A stretch of 64,000 nt of DNA, from contig CAJXSL010000011.1 in assembly GCA_913060875.1 (NCBI GenBank), forward strand, positions 62,001 through 126,000, given 5' to 3'. Origin of the DNA: an uncultured Desulfobacteraceae bacterium (GTDB taxonomy: Bacteria; Desulfobacterota; Desulfobacteria; Desulfobacterales; UBA5852). The position numbers and the translations under genes were made by a program. Within the stretch, counting starts at the first letter, position 1; each line of letters starts with the position of its first letter. Under the pieces are notes generated by a model. It saw only the letters and a list, made by a program, of their open reading frames with translations, was not told the origin of the DNA and searched no databases. Positions 29,716 through 38,609 of the stretch are shown piece after piece.

Positions 29716-30750
29716 TTACCCTTCCTGGCGGCCCGGGGGCCGGTCCGAAGCGGGTGCTTCTTTGGGGATACAGCCGGGCTGAACGGTCCCCACCTGTTGC
29801 CAGAGGTCCCGCACCTTATCGAAATCCTCGTCGGTCGAGGGAATGACAGCGGTCATGTGGGCATACCGGAGAATCCGTCGATGGTCCGGATTGTCGGCAT
29901 CGAGGGCGGCCAGAGCGCCCGCGATCTGGCCGATCTTTTCGGGGGCCAAACCAGCCCGGGCCGCATAGACCCATCCCGGATACCAAGGGGTGCGGGCCAG
30001 CACCCGAATCTTGTCCCGGTCCACCTTGTCCGCCACCACATCCAGCGCCCCCTCACGCACGGAGCCGATATCGTACTGACCGGCATACACGGCCAGGATG
30101 ACTTTCTCCTGTTTGCCTCCCGGGCCGGGAGCAAACGCGATCTCGGCAAAATCGGAAGGCTGGATGCCGTGGGCCACAAAATGTCCCATGGGATACAGAA
30201 AGCCCCCTGCCGATGCCGGATCCACGGCAATCCAGCGTTTGCCGCGGCTGTCGGTCAGGTCTTGAATGGCCGGATTGTCACTGCGCACGATGATTTCACC
30301 CCGGAAGCGTTCGCGCCCGTTTTCCTCGATCACCCGGGCAAAGGCGCGGGTGCAGTAGGCCTGGGCCATGCGCACATAAATGAGGGGGTTGGAAAAGGAA
30401 ATGTCGATACTGCCCTGCCCCACCATGCGCATGTGCTCGTCGAAGGTGTCCGGGAAAACCTGCCGGATGCGCAGCCCGGTCTGTTTTTCAAGATAGCGAA
30501 TCAGAAGGTGGTGCCGCTGGAAGGATACCGTGTGGGAAAACTGCGGCAGGTAGGCATAGGTCAGGGCCTGTTCGGCCACATTGGGGATGGCCACATCCTC
30601 CCGCACCGATAAATCGACGGGGATGGCACTCTCGTCGCGGGAACAGGCGGTCGGCATCATCCAGATCGCCATGAGAATCAGCTGCACCGCCACCGCCAGC
30701 CGGCGGCGGGATGTCCATCGCCCCATCATGCGCAACCTATGAACCGGCAT
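29716..30750 (-). CDS. PhnD-like periplasmic binding lipoprotein of a three-component sensor
   Basis: Taking the ATG at 30750 the product has 344 residues with basic N-terminus, hydrophobic core and a lipobox ending at Cys near residue 36 (MPTACS). ATGs at 30732 and 30729 are alternatives; starts beyond the promoter at 30796-30824 are excluded. The mature part is a type 2 periplasmic binding fold of the PhnD (phosphate/phosphonate) family (TYAYLPQFSH, DISFSNPLIYVRM, DPASAGGFLYPMGHF). There is no ABC permease or ATPase nearby. It sits in one operon with a kinase and regulator, so it probably detects an anion and signals. The ligand is unknown. Confidence 0.85.
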   Translation of the reverse strand: MPVHRLRMMGRWTSRRRLAVAVQLILMAIWMMPTACSRDESAIPVDLSVREDVAIPNVAEQALTYAYLPQFSHTVSFQRHHLLIRYLEKQTGLRIRQVFPDTFDEHMRMVGQGSIDISFSNPLIYVRMAQAYCTRAFARVIEENGRERFRGEIIVRSDNPAIQDLTDSRGKRWIAVDPASAGGFLYPMGHFVAHGIQPSDFAEIAFAPGPGGKQEKVILAVYAGQYDIGSVREGALDVVADKVDRDKIRVLARTPWYPGWVYAARAGLAPEKIGQIAGALAALDADNPDHRRILRYAHMTAVIPSTDEDFDKVRDLWQQVGTVQPGCIPKEAPASDRPPGRQEG

Positions 30751-30795
30751 CGTGATCGAAGACCTCTTTCCGTTGTGATCCAACCGCGCCATCGC

Positions 30796-30824
30796 AATAT
30801 CATTTTTTTCGATCATGCTGTCAA
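30796..30824 (-). promoter_or_regulatory. Sigma-70 promoter for the PhnD-kinase-regulator operon
   Basis: On the minus strand a perfect TTGACA (30824-30819), a 17-bp spacer and GATATT (30801-30796) are seen. A start near 30789 leaves about 40 bases before the chosen ATG. It also excludes the longer open frames upstream as real protein starts. Confidence 0.55.
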
Positions 30825-30974
30825 CAGGGGCTCGCCTGACGGAACACCGCAGAAAAGTCTTGAGCTGCCGATCGATTTCCGCGATAAGCATACATATTGG
30901 CCCACCGCCCCATCACGACGACCAACCGTTCCCGACAAATATTCGGCAAGTTCAAAGCGCGGAAATAACAGAAG

Positions 30975-31418
30975 ATGACCCTCCTGGCAACATTTGCATT
31001 GACCGTGGCCCTGGCGCTGGCGATCGGCCTGGCCGCCGTGGCCCTGGCCCGACGCACCCGCCCTTGCCATCGCCGGGCTGACGGCGAGGCCGCCATTACC
31101 GGTACTTGCGGGGATACCATGACTCTGCGGCTCACCGTCCATGACGGCCGTATTGACGGCACGACGTTCAAAACCAAGGGGTGTGCCTACAGTTTCAGTT
31201 GCCTGCAGGCCGCGGCCGATGCCGCCGAGGGCCGAACACCGCTCCAGGTGTTGGATATCGATGCCGATTTCATCACCCGCAAGGTGGGCCACATTCCACG
31301 GGATCACCGGCATTGTGCCACCCTGGCGGCCCAAGCCCTGCATAGCGCCGTGGATTGTTATATGCAGCGCCAGCTGTCTTGCCCTGCCGGATCAGGCGAG
31401 CCCGCCGGCTTGACTTGA
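30975..31418 (+). CDS. Membrane-anchored IscU/NifU-N-like scaffold protein
   Basis: The 147-residue product starts with a membrane span (about residues 3-25) and continues with an IscU-like domain. The three scaffold cysteines are in place: Cys45 in TGTCGD (with the adjacent Asp), Cys70 in KTKGCAYS and Cys114 in RHCA. Standard IscU/NifU proteins are soluble and about 125-150 residues with the first Cys near residue 37; here the leading region is a membrane anchor. It may assemble or hold iron-sulfur clusters at the membrane. No iscS or nifS lies beside it. It diverges from the sensor operon and precedes a DUF748 gene by 100 bases. Confidence 0.78.
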   Translation: MTLLATFALTVALALAIGLAAVALARRTRPCHRRADGEAAITGTCGDTMTLRLTVHDGRIDGTTFKTKGCAYSFSCLQAAADAAEGRTPLQVLDIDADFITRKVGHIPRDHRHCATLAAQALHSAVDCYMQRQLSCPAGSGEPAGLT

Positions 31419-31519
31419 GACGCCGGTGTTACCCATATTGATGCGGCAGACAACGCCATTTTCTTCCCCCAAACATATGAAGCGCAGCACAGCTCAGTAA
31501 CAAGGAGATCCCCCCGACC

Positions 31520-34500
31520 ATGAGCACCAACCTCAAGGACCGATTCAAGGCGCTTTCGCGCTGGCAGAAAGCTGCTCTCACCGCTTGCCTGGGCATTCTG
31601 CTCTACACCCTTTTTGGATTTTTGATCCTCCCGACGGTCGTGCGCCTGGTGGCGGTCAGTCAACTGCGGGATCAGCTCCAGCGGGAAGTTCACATCGACG
31701 CGGTGCGCATGAACCCCTACACGCTTTCAGCCACGATCCGGGAGCTGGCCATCTTCGAACCGGATGGGGATACCCTCCTGGCCGGCTTTCAGGAATTGTA
31801 TGTCAATCTCCAGGCCGTCTCCCTCTTCAAATGGGCCCCGGTGCTCAAAGAGGTTCGTCTGGACGGTCTTTATGCCGCCCCGGTGCTGCAAAAGGACCAT
31901 CGCTGGAACTTCTCGGACCTCTTGCCCGAGCCTACGAAGCCAACAACATCGCCGGCCGAGGAGGCCCCACCCGGGGAACCATTCCGATTTTCGTTGAACA
32001 ATATCCAGATCCGTAACAGCGAAATTCATTTTCAGGACGACATCCGGGGCAAAACCCACCACATCACCGACATCGATGTAGCCCTGCCCTTTTTGTCCAA
32101 CCTTCCGGCCCAGATCGATATCTTCGTGCCCCCCCACTTCAACGCCACCGTCAACGGCACGCCCTTCAAATTGCAGGGTCAGGTCAAACCCTTTGCCGAC
32201 TCCCGTGAGACCGAACTCCGTCTGGACCTCCGGGGCATCGATCTGGCGGCCTATATGCCCTATGTGCCTCCGGACGCCGGGGTCAAAATCCAGTCGGGTC
32301 TATTGGATATCCAATTGAGCTTGATATACATGAGCAACGAGGACGGCACCCAGGCGTTCAATGCCGCAGGAACACTGGCCCTGAGAACCCTGGCCATGAC
32401 CGACGGCGCCGACCGGCCGTTATTGAACCTGGACCGGTTGGCCATCGATATCGGCGCCCTGGCCCCCCTGGAAGGTATCGTCAGCATCCAGGAAATCAGC
32501 CTCCAGGGCCCGGCCTTCACCCTGACGCGCTTGCCCTCCGAACGCGTGGTGCGCACCCGCGATGCTCTGGCGCCTCGCGATGTGTTCCGTCAGATCAACC
32601 TGCCGCCGCCGGTTGTCAAGATCGCCCGGGTCGTCCTGGAAGACGCCCAGCTCACCGTGCGGGACCTCAAATCGCCGACCGACAGCCTCCCGGAAGGTGG
32701 CTCAACGGATCACACCATGATCCGGATCCCCCGCTTTGCCGTGGACCGCACCCGCGTCGATATCGACCGCCAGACCGTGCGGATCGGTGAAGTGGCCGGA
32801 CAGGACGGCCAGTTCGAAATCCGGCGCCTGGGCGACGGCCAGCTGAATCTGGATGTCTTCCTTGGGCCGGCCGATGCCGGTGAAACATCCCCGCCGCCGG
32901 AGGCCGCCGCCCCCTGGCAGGTCGCGGTCCAGAAGGTGAATTTGTCCGGTTATGCAATCCGCGGGGTCAACCTGGTACCCGCAGACCCGTTGACCGTCAC
33001 AGTGGACGAGATCGATCTGGATGTCAGTGACTTTTCCACCAAAGCCCAGGCGGAGGCGGCCATTGCCCTCGCCTGCCGCATCAACGAATCCGGCCGTCTG
33101 GAAACCCGCACGGCCCTGACCCTGACCCCGCTGGAAGCCGATGTCCAGATAAATTTGGACAAGATGGACCTGTCCGCCTTCTACCCGTTCATCAAACCTT
33201 ACATTGGTGTGGTGCTGGCCGACGGGGACCTTAGCATCGACGGCAACCTGACCCTGGCGGGCAAAAATGACGCCCCGCCGGCCATCGTCTACCAAGGGCG
33301 GGCTGCCATTGCGAATCTGCGCACCCTGGACCGTCGCCATGCCAGGCCGTTTGTCACCTGGCAGGCCCTTGACCTGGAGGGTATGGACATCGGCGTCACC
33401 CCCACTTACCTGACCATCCAGGATATCCGTGTGGAAAAGCCCTACAGTCGCCTCGTGATTGACGCAGACGGCCAGCTCAACCTGGCCATGGCCACCGTGC
33501 TCACGCCGGAGGAAGACGGCGAAGCGCCGAAAGCGGAATCCGAAGCGACCGCACCCTCCGCCGAGACTGCCGAAGAGGGAACGCCGGTGCCGGTCAGCAT
33601 CGGCACAATCAAAGGCCGCGGCGGCAAGATCGTTTTTGCCGACCGCAGTTTCAAACCGGGCTTTCAGGCCGTGATCGAAGGCGTCGAGACCCGCATTTCC
33701 GGCATTTCCACCGAGGGCGGCAAGCCGGCCGAGGTGGACATCAAGGGACGCGTCCAGGGCCATGCGCCGGTCACCATCAAGGGCGCCCTCGATCCCCTGG
33801 CGGAAGACATGTATGCCGATCTGACCTTCGACTTCCAGCAGATGGATCTCACCGCCGCCAGCCCCTATTCCGGCCGCTACGTGGGCCGCACTATCAGCCA
33901 GGGCAAGCTCTCCATCAAAACCGAATATCACATCGAAAACCGCGCCCTGAAGGCCGACCATGACATCCTGATCGACCAGTTCGATTTCGGCACCCGTGTG
34001 GAGAGCCCCGACGACCTCAACCTGCCCGTGGACCTGGCCGTGTCCCTGTTGAAGGACCGCCGCGGCGAGATCCATATCGACCTGCCCGTCTCCGGCGACA
34101 TGGATGATCCCGAGTTTTCCATCGGCGGCATCGTTTTGAAGGCCTTTGTCAACCTCATCGTCAAGGCGGTGACATCCCCCTTTGCCCTGCTGGGCGGCAT
34201 GTTCGAAGGCGAAAACCTCGACCAGCTGGAATTCGAACCCGGCCGAGACCGCCTGACCGACAGCACCACCGAAAAACTGGATGCCCTGCTCAAGGTTCTC
34301 TACGACCGGCCGACGTTGAAGCTGGAGATCTCCGGCTATGCCGATCCGGCCAGCGACACCCCGGCTTACGCCGATCTTCTCTTCCAGCGCAAACTCCAAA
34401 CCCAGAAAGCCCTCCAACTGGCCGACGATGGCCAGGAAGCCGGCCCCCTGGATGAAATCGTGATTGCGGAAGAAGAATACGAAGCATACCTGCAGGCGGC

Positions 34501-34780
34501 CTACGAGGCCGAAACCTTCGAGAAGCCGAAAAACTTCATCGGCATGGAGAAAACCCTGCCCCCGGCCGAAGCCGAGGCCCTGATCCGGCAACACATCGAA
34601 GTGGATCGCGCCGCCCTGGAGGAGTTGGCCTATGCCCGGGCCCTGGCGGTCAAGGACTACCTTCTCGATTCCGGGCAGGTGGAAGCCCAACGGGTTTTCC
34701 TGGTCAAGCCCGACGAGGTGCTGGCACCCAATGCGATGGAAGGGATTGCTCCTGGGCGGGTCGTGCTGGGTTTAAAATAG
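31520..34780 (+). CDS. DUF748/AsmA-like envelope protein with OmpA-like tail
   Basis: The 1086-residue protein has a short cytoplasmic N-terminus, one membrane span (about residues 20-40) and a long periplasmic region of repeated beta segments of the AsmA/DUF748 type (VRLDGLYAAPVLQKDHRWNFSDLL; the IDIGALAPLEGIVSIQEI strand region). Near residue 890 a segment resembling OmpA-family peptidoglycan-binding domains starts (LEFEPGRDRLTDSTTEKLDALL, LEISGYADPASD). AsmA-like proteins are thought to form hydrophobic grooves that move phospholipids between membranes. An AAGGAGAT ribosome site precedes the ATG. It stands with the IscU-like gene; there is no obvious functional link between the two. Confidence 0.85.
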   Translation: MSTNLKDRFKALSRWQKAALTACLGILLYTLFGFLILPTVVRLVAVSQLRDQLQREVHIDAVRMNPYTLSATIRELAIFEPDGDTLLAGFQELYVNLQAVSLFKWAPVLKEVRLDGLYAAPVLQKDHRWNFSDLLPEPTKPTTSPAEEAPPGEPFRFSLNNIQIRNSEIHFQDDIRGKTHHITDIDVALPFLSNLPAQIDIFVPPHFNATVNGTPFKLQGQVKPFADSRETELRLDLRGIDLAAYMPYVPPDAGVKIQSGLLDIQLSLIYMSNEDGTQAFNAAGTLALRTLAMTDGADRPLLNLDRLAIDIGALAPLEGIVSIQEISLQGPAFTLTRLPSERVVRTRDALAPRDVFRQINLPPPVVKIARVVLEDAQLTVRDLKSPTDSLPEGGSTDHTMIRIPRFAVDRTRVDIDRQTVRIGEVAGQDGQFEIRRLGDGQLNLDVFLGPADAGETSPPPEAAAPWQVAVQKVNLSGYAIRGVNLVPADPLTVTVDEIDLDVSDFSTKAQAEAAIALACRINESGRLETRTALTLTPLEADVQINLDKMDLSAFYPFIKPYIGVVLADGDLSIDGNLTLAGKNDAPPAIVYQGRAAIANLRTLDRRHARPFVTWQALDLEGMDIGVTPTYLTIQDIRVEKPYSRLVIDADGQLNLAMATVLTPEEDGEAPKAESEATAPSAETAEEGTPVPVSIGTIKGRGGKIVFADRSFKPGFQAVIEGVETRISGISTEGGKPAEVDIKGRVQGHAPVTIKGALDPLAEDMYADLTFDFQQMDLTAASPYSGRYVGRTISQGKLSIKTEYHIENRALKADHDILIDQFDFGTRVESPDDLNLPVDLAVSLLKDRRGEIHIDLPVSGDMDDPEFSIGGIVLKAFVNLIVKAVTSPFALLGGMFEGENLDQLEFEPGRDRLTDSTTEKLDALLKVLYDRPTLKLEISGYADPASDTPAYADLLFQRKLQTQKALQLADDGQEAGPLDEIVIAEEEYEAYLQAAYEAETFEKPKNFIGMEKTLPPAEAEALIRQHIEVDRAALEELAYARALAVKDYLLDSGQVEAQRVFLVKPDEVLAPNAMEGIAPGRVVLGLK

Positions 34781-35020
34781 AAAGACGGCAAACGGAATTG
34801 CGCATACAAAACAGAATTTGTCGTTAGGGATATGTGGAGCTACCTGCAATAGTGTACCCATAGTCGACGGTGTTTGTTAATAGCAGTAAATCACAAGTTA
34901 GGGAGATTTACTGATAAATTCGGGTTGTCTGTATTTTAAACGCCAAACAGATACTAAGCGTTTCACTAGGCATTCCGGACATTACGATCAATGTATTTAT
35001 CTCTGCTACGTTTCCTTTTG
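34781..35020. other. AT-rich gap between convergent genes
   Basis: About 240 bases, clearly more AT-rich than their surroundings, where the DUF748 gene and the crotonase-fold gene meet tail to tail. I see no good terminator and no gene. The base composition shift continues into the crotonase-fold gene. Confidence 0.5.
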
Positions 35021-35782
35021 TTACTTCCTAAGCAGATGTAACATGAACTCCTCGAAGGCTTTATCTACGTAACTGGCGATATCACTCATAGCTGGCTGGA
35101 GCACTTTCTTTAGTGCCAAAAAGCCGTCTACAGGGTATTTATTAATTTCATCTATTTTTTCAACACAGTGATCCGCCATCTCTTCAGCTGTCACAATGCT
35201 GGTTATAAGGTCTAGTTTCTCAGCTTCAAGGGCGCTTAAAGACGTTTTTGCCAATAGAAGTTCAGTTGCGCTCTGGCGCCCGAGATATTGAACCAGATAA
35301 TATGCAAGAACGCCTGTTGTCGGCAAACCGAGTTTTATACTTGGAATATGAATGACCGTATGAGGTGTTGCAAAGCGGTAATCGCAGGCAAGGCTGAAAC
35401 CAAATAGTACTTGTCCTATATCCCCATTCATCGCTACAATTGTAGGCTTTGAATAGTTAATTAAAATATTTAGCAATTGTAGAGTTGAGTTTTTAAAAAA
35501 ATGGATTGCATTGCTACTTATTCCCTCTCGAATGATTTTCGAATAATGGGCAATTAGAGCTTCTAATTGTGTGTCGCCTTTAAATGTTGGGGAATTCGCT
35601 ATAACCAAGCCTCTAATGCTCGCTGAGTCATTGACTGCGGCAAGGGTCGAGAAAAATTGATCCCTAACATCAAGTCGGGTAACAATTTCAGCTGAATTTT
35701 TGTTAAGATAGACAAAACAGACATCCTTTTTCTGTTTGCATGAGTAGACATCGGTATCGATTTCAATTGAGTCTGCAACCAT
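35021..35782 (-). CDS. Crotonase-fold protein lacking both catalytic glutamates
   Basis: The 253-residue protein follows the enoyl-CoA hydratase/isomerase pattern (VIANSPTFKGD, IVAMNGDIGQVLFGFSLACDYRF, IPSIKLGLPTTGVLAYYLVQYLG). The positions of the two catalytic Glu residues of rat hydratase carry Gly (six residues before the Asp of ACD) and Ser (in the PE position, IPS). It should not hydrate enoyl-CoA by the usual mechanism; a decarboxylase-, isomerase- or hydrolase-like role is possible. The gene is visibly AT-richer than its neighbours, suggesting separate origin. A strong AAGGAGG site precedes the ATG. It is the last of nine leftward genes. Confidence 0.78.
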   Translation of the reverse strand: MVADSIEIDTDVYSCKQKKDVCFVYLNKNSAEIVTRLDVRDQFFSTLAAVNDSASIRGLVIANSPTFKGDTQLEALIAHYSKIIREGISSNAIHFFKNSTLQLLNILINYSKPTIVAMNGDIGQVLFGFSLACDYRFATPHTVIHIPSIKLGLPTTGVLAYYLVQYLGRQSATELLLAKTSLSALEAEKLDLITSIVTAEEMADHCVEKIDEINKYPVDGFLALKKVLQPAMSDIASYVDKAFEEFMLHLLRK

Positions 35783-35916
35783 TTTTAACCTCCTTATGGC
35801 CCGAATAACCTGTTAAGCATGGAATAAATTTGTAGGCTTATGGAAAAGAGTCGCGCCTAAAAGGTTACCCATGCGTAGGGAATGGTGACGGCCAAAGAAT
35901 AGAAGAGAAACAAGCG

Positions 35917-37197
35917 TCAGAATACCCAATTGACGTTAAGCAGAAAAAAATGCACCTCGTTGGTGTCATATTCACCCTTCAACCGGCCGGCCAGAGGGCC
36001 GCGGTTCTGATCGATCTCCGCTTTGCCGAAGTCACCGTATTCATAGGCGGCACTGAACGTAAGGTCGTCATCCCACTTGTACTGCACACCGGTGGCGTAG
36101 CGGATCTGGCGGTCCAATGGAAGATCCGCCGTACGGTCGTCATCGTCCACCGGAGAGCTGTCGTAGGCAAAGCCGGCCGACCACATCCATTCCGGGGCAA
36201 ACCGGTAGCGGACCCCCAGCGCCACGTGCCAGGTGTCGTCATAGTTGCGATCGGACGTAAAGCTGGTGGTCGTATTGGACGATATCGTCACATCGCTCTT
36301 ACCGAACTCACTCCACTCCTGCCACCCCAGGTTGCCCATGATCGCCCACTGGTCGTTGATGTCATGGTAGACACTGAACATCACCGCCTGGGGAAGGGTC
36401 ATATCCAGATCGACTTTGCTACCCCGCACCCCTCCCAGTGCAGCCGAAAGCCCCGGCCCTAAACCTTTGAGGTTGAGGGCATCGTCAAATTCCAGATCCA
36501 CTTCAGAGTTATACGCCAGCCCAAAACGGGTGTGTTCCCATGGCTCGAAAAGGACGCCAAGGATAATACCGTAACCAAAGTCGTCTTCGTCCAATTCCAG
36601 TTCGCCGTCGGGCAACGCGTCCAGAACATTGTTGATGGCCGCTTTCTGGTTCAGGGTTGCATACATCATGGTGATCCCGCCACCAACCGAGAGCCAATCG
36701 TTGATCTGGTATCCCACGGTAGGGATTAATGAATAGGTAAGAAATTCAACTTCCGTTACATAGTAGCGCCCCACCCAGTCATCGCCGTAGTCCATTCCAA
36801 GCCCGAAGTAGGATCCCATGGAAAGCCCCAATTTGAGATCGTCCTTTAAACTGTGGACGTAATAGAGGCCGGCGGCTCCGATCAGGGGATCGTCCTCACC
36901 ATCGGAACCAGCTGTTGTGGTCTCGGCATCCGGGTCGAATTCGATCCGCAGCCACAAGGGCTGGGCGCCCGCCATCACCTGTGATTCGTCCAGGCGCGTC
37001 ATGCCGGCTGGATTGTGGGCGGCCGTGGCGGCATTCTCTGCCAGGGCCATGCGGCCGGCGCTGGCGGTACCCAAATCCGGCGTCGACTGTTCGTACAGCC
37101 AGATACCGGCGGCCCAGGCCCCGCTTACCCATGCGCACAGAAGGAAAACGGCAAATACAGCGACATTTTTCCAACGGTCGTTAGGAAAGCACCTCAT
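35917..37197 (-). CDS. FadL/TodX-family outer-membrane channel
   Basis: Starting at the ATG at 37197 (GGGGG just upstream) the product has 426 residues. A signal peptide ends near AWA, and a FadL-type N-terminus follows with TASAGRMALAENAATAAHNPAGMTRL, the plug segment. About fourteen beta strands follow, ending in aromatic NWVF as outer-membrane barrels do. Proteins of this family let hydrophobic molecules such as fatty acids, toluene or other aromatics cross the outer membrane. Its place in a cluster with an arylsulfatase and aromatic-acid-type enzymes suggests import of an aromatic substrate. Confidence 0.88.
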   Translation of the reverse strand: MRCFPNDRWKNVAVFAVFLLCAWVSGAWAAGIWLYEQSTPDLGTASAGRMALAENAATAAHNPAGMTRLDESQVMAGAQPLWLRIEFDPDAETTTAGSDGEDDPLIGAAGLYYVHSLKDDLKLGLSMGSYFGLGMDYGDDWVGRYYVTEVEFLTYSLIPTVGYQINDWLSVGGGITMMYATLNQKAAINNVLDALPDGELELDEDDFGYGIILGVLFEPWEHTRFGLAYNSEVDLEFDDALNLKGLGPGLSAALGGVRGSKVDLDMTLPQAVMFSVYHDINDQWAIMGNLGWQEWSEFGKSDVTISSNTTTSFTSDRNYDDTWHVALGVRYRFAPEWMWSAGFAYDSSPVDDDDRTADLPLDRQIRYATGVQYKWDDDLTFSAAYEYGDFGKAEIDQNRGPLAGRLKGEYDTNEVHFFLLNVNWVF

Positions 37198-37263
37198 ATC
37201 AACCCCCATGAATTGTTTAATAAGAGTGGCCCCATCAGTGGGTGACCAGCATCATACCGGGTT

Positions 37264-37944
37264 TTACATATTGCGCAATTCTTCCAACCGCAGCCGCAGT
37301 CGCTCGGCCCAGTAGTCGGCAGCTTGCTCCACGTCGGCCCAGGTGTTGGTGGAGCCTTCGTAATGCTTGCCGCCGGAACGTTTGTCCACGGCCGCGGCCA
37401 TGCGCCGGTTGGTGACAATATCGACGATCTCAAGCTCAACCGCCGCCTTGCCTACAAACGCGCTGGTTCCTGTCGACAGGCGTTTGACTGCGTTGATCAG
37501 GATCGCCGGCGGAAGGTAGGTCGTGATGATATCGCCCGCCACGGTCGAACCTTGAGCCTCGGTCAGGGCCATCCGGATGCGCATGGTGCCGAACTCCGGC
37601 GTTTCCACAATTTCATAATCTTTGGCCAGCGCCTCCTTAACGGCCAGATAAAGATAGTGCTGGAGGTTTTTCTGCTCTTCCGGCGGCAACTCGCCGATAT
37701 CCGAATTATCGTTGCGCCAGATGGTCACCGGATCGATCACGATCTTGTCGTAGCTCTTGAAATCCATGTCAGGATTGATCCAATAAAGCAGGGCTTCGTT
37801 TTTCTCTCCGGGTTTGAGCTGGGAATAATTTCCCAGAAAACCTGATGGCTCCACGCTACGGACCTGCTCGGTAGTGGCACAGCCGGAAAACGCCATCATC
37901 GACGCCATAATGACCATTAGCACTGTTGTCAGAATAGTTTTCAT
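37264..37944 (-). CDS. DUF3313 lipoprotein (first of two in this window)
   Basis: From the ATG at 37944 (GGAGA upstream) the 226-residue product has a lipoprotein signal ending at Cys near residue 21 (FSGCATT). The DUF3313 pattern follows (PSGFLGNYSQLKPG, ALLYWINPDMDFKSYDKIVIDPVTIW, and a C-terminal WADVEQAADYWAERLRLRLEEL). Function of the family is unknown. A paralogue lies at 48273-48947. The longer open frame upstream is not supported. It reads with the neighbouring exported-protein genes. Confidence 0.82.
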   Translation of the reverse strand: MKTILTTVLMVIMASMMAFSGCATTEQVRSVEPSGFLGNYSQLKPGEKNEALLYWINPDMDFKSYDKIVIDPVTIWRNDNSDIGELPPEEQKNLQHYLYLAVKEALAKDYEIVETPEFGTMRIRMALTEAQGSTVAGDIITTYLPPAILINAVKRLSTGTSAFVGKAAVELEIVDIVTNRRMAAAVDKRSGGKHYEGSTNTWADVEQAADYWAERLRLRLEELRNM

Positions 37945-38105
37945 GTTTGCGTCTCCAGTTTTCAGATTTCGTATGGGTACCGTTATTGGGGCAATACGCA
38001 TTGGCACTGCAGCAGGCTTGCAGCCCCAAGGGTTGGCATTGGGAATGTTTATCAATGTTTCCAGGGCCTAATGCGTTCGGGTGAATTGAACCGGGAATGT
38101 CTGTT

Positions 38106-38591
38106 TCACGGCTGCTTGGAAATAGTATCCACCAGGATATCCCCATTCGGCTGGTAGACCAATGCATAGGCCGATCCAGGATATCCCACGTCCTGGAATT
38201 CTATGTAGACATGCTGCTCAGCCTTTTTCAACAATGCTTCGGCACGTGCCACGTTGATTGACTTGGGGTTGTAATAAGCAGCGGTCACACGACCATCGCT
38301 ACCCACCTTGCGGATTTCAAGCCGATAGCCGCCATCCTTACGCCGCCAGTGACCGATCAGGTCGATGAAATCATCGGGCCTCACCGACACAGGAGAAAGG
38401 CTGCCGGATGCGTTTTTCTCCCTGGCCGCTTGCGGGTCCTTTCGGCCCCAGTGAAGATACACCAGGACACCTGCGGCTATTGCCAACAGAGCAAGACCTG
38501 AAACCAGCCAAGGGGCCGAGAATTTCTTCGGGGCGTTCTTCCCGGACGGCCTTTGTTCGGTGCGATGATTATTTTTCTTCCGACGGCTCAC
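38106..38591 (-). CDS. Single-span membrane protein, unknown
   Basis: The 161-residue product has a basic cytoplasmic start (MSRRKKNNHRTEQR), one membrane span (about residues 29-47) and a small periplasmic domain (DFIDLIGHWRRKDGGYRLEIRKV ... YIEFQDVGYPGSAYALVYQPNGDILV). That domain looks like a short beta-rich fold of about 90 residues. I do not recognise the family. It begins 18 bases after the upstream beta-barrel gene ends, so it is very likely cotranscribed with it and may be an accessory to it. Confidence 0.7.
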   Translation of the reverse strand: MSRRKKNNHRTEQRPSGKNAPKKFSAPWLVSGLALLAIAAGVLVYLHWGRKDPQAAREKNASGSLSPVSVRPDDFIDLIGHWRRKDGGYRLEIRKVGSDGRVTAAYYNPKSINVARAEALLKKAEQHVYIEFQDVGYPGSAYALVYQPNGDILVDTISKQP

Positions 38592-38609
38592 GTGATCTCC
38601 GGCTTGCGT

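Noticed and set aside
37985..38030. TGGCAC ... TTGC on the plus strand as sigma-54 promoter
   Set aside because: The two boxes are 10 bases apart instead of 5, and no gene lies downstream on that strand.
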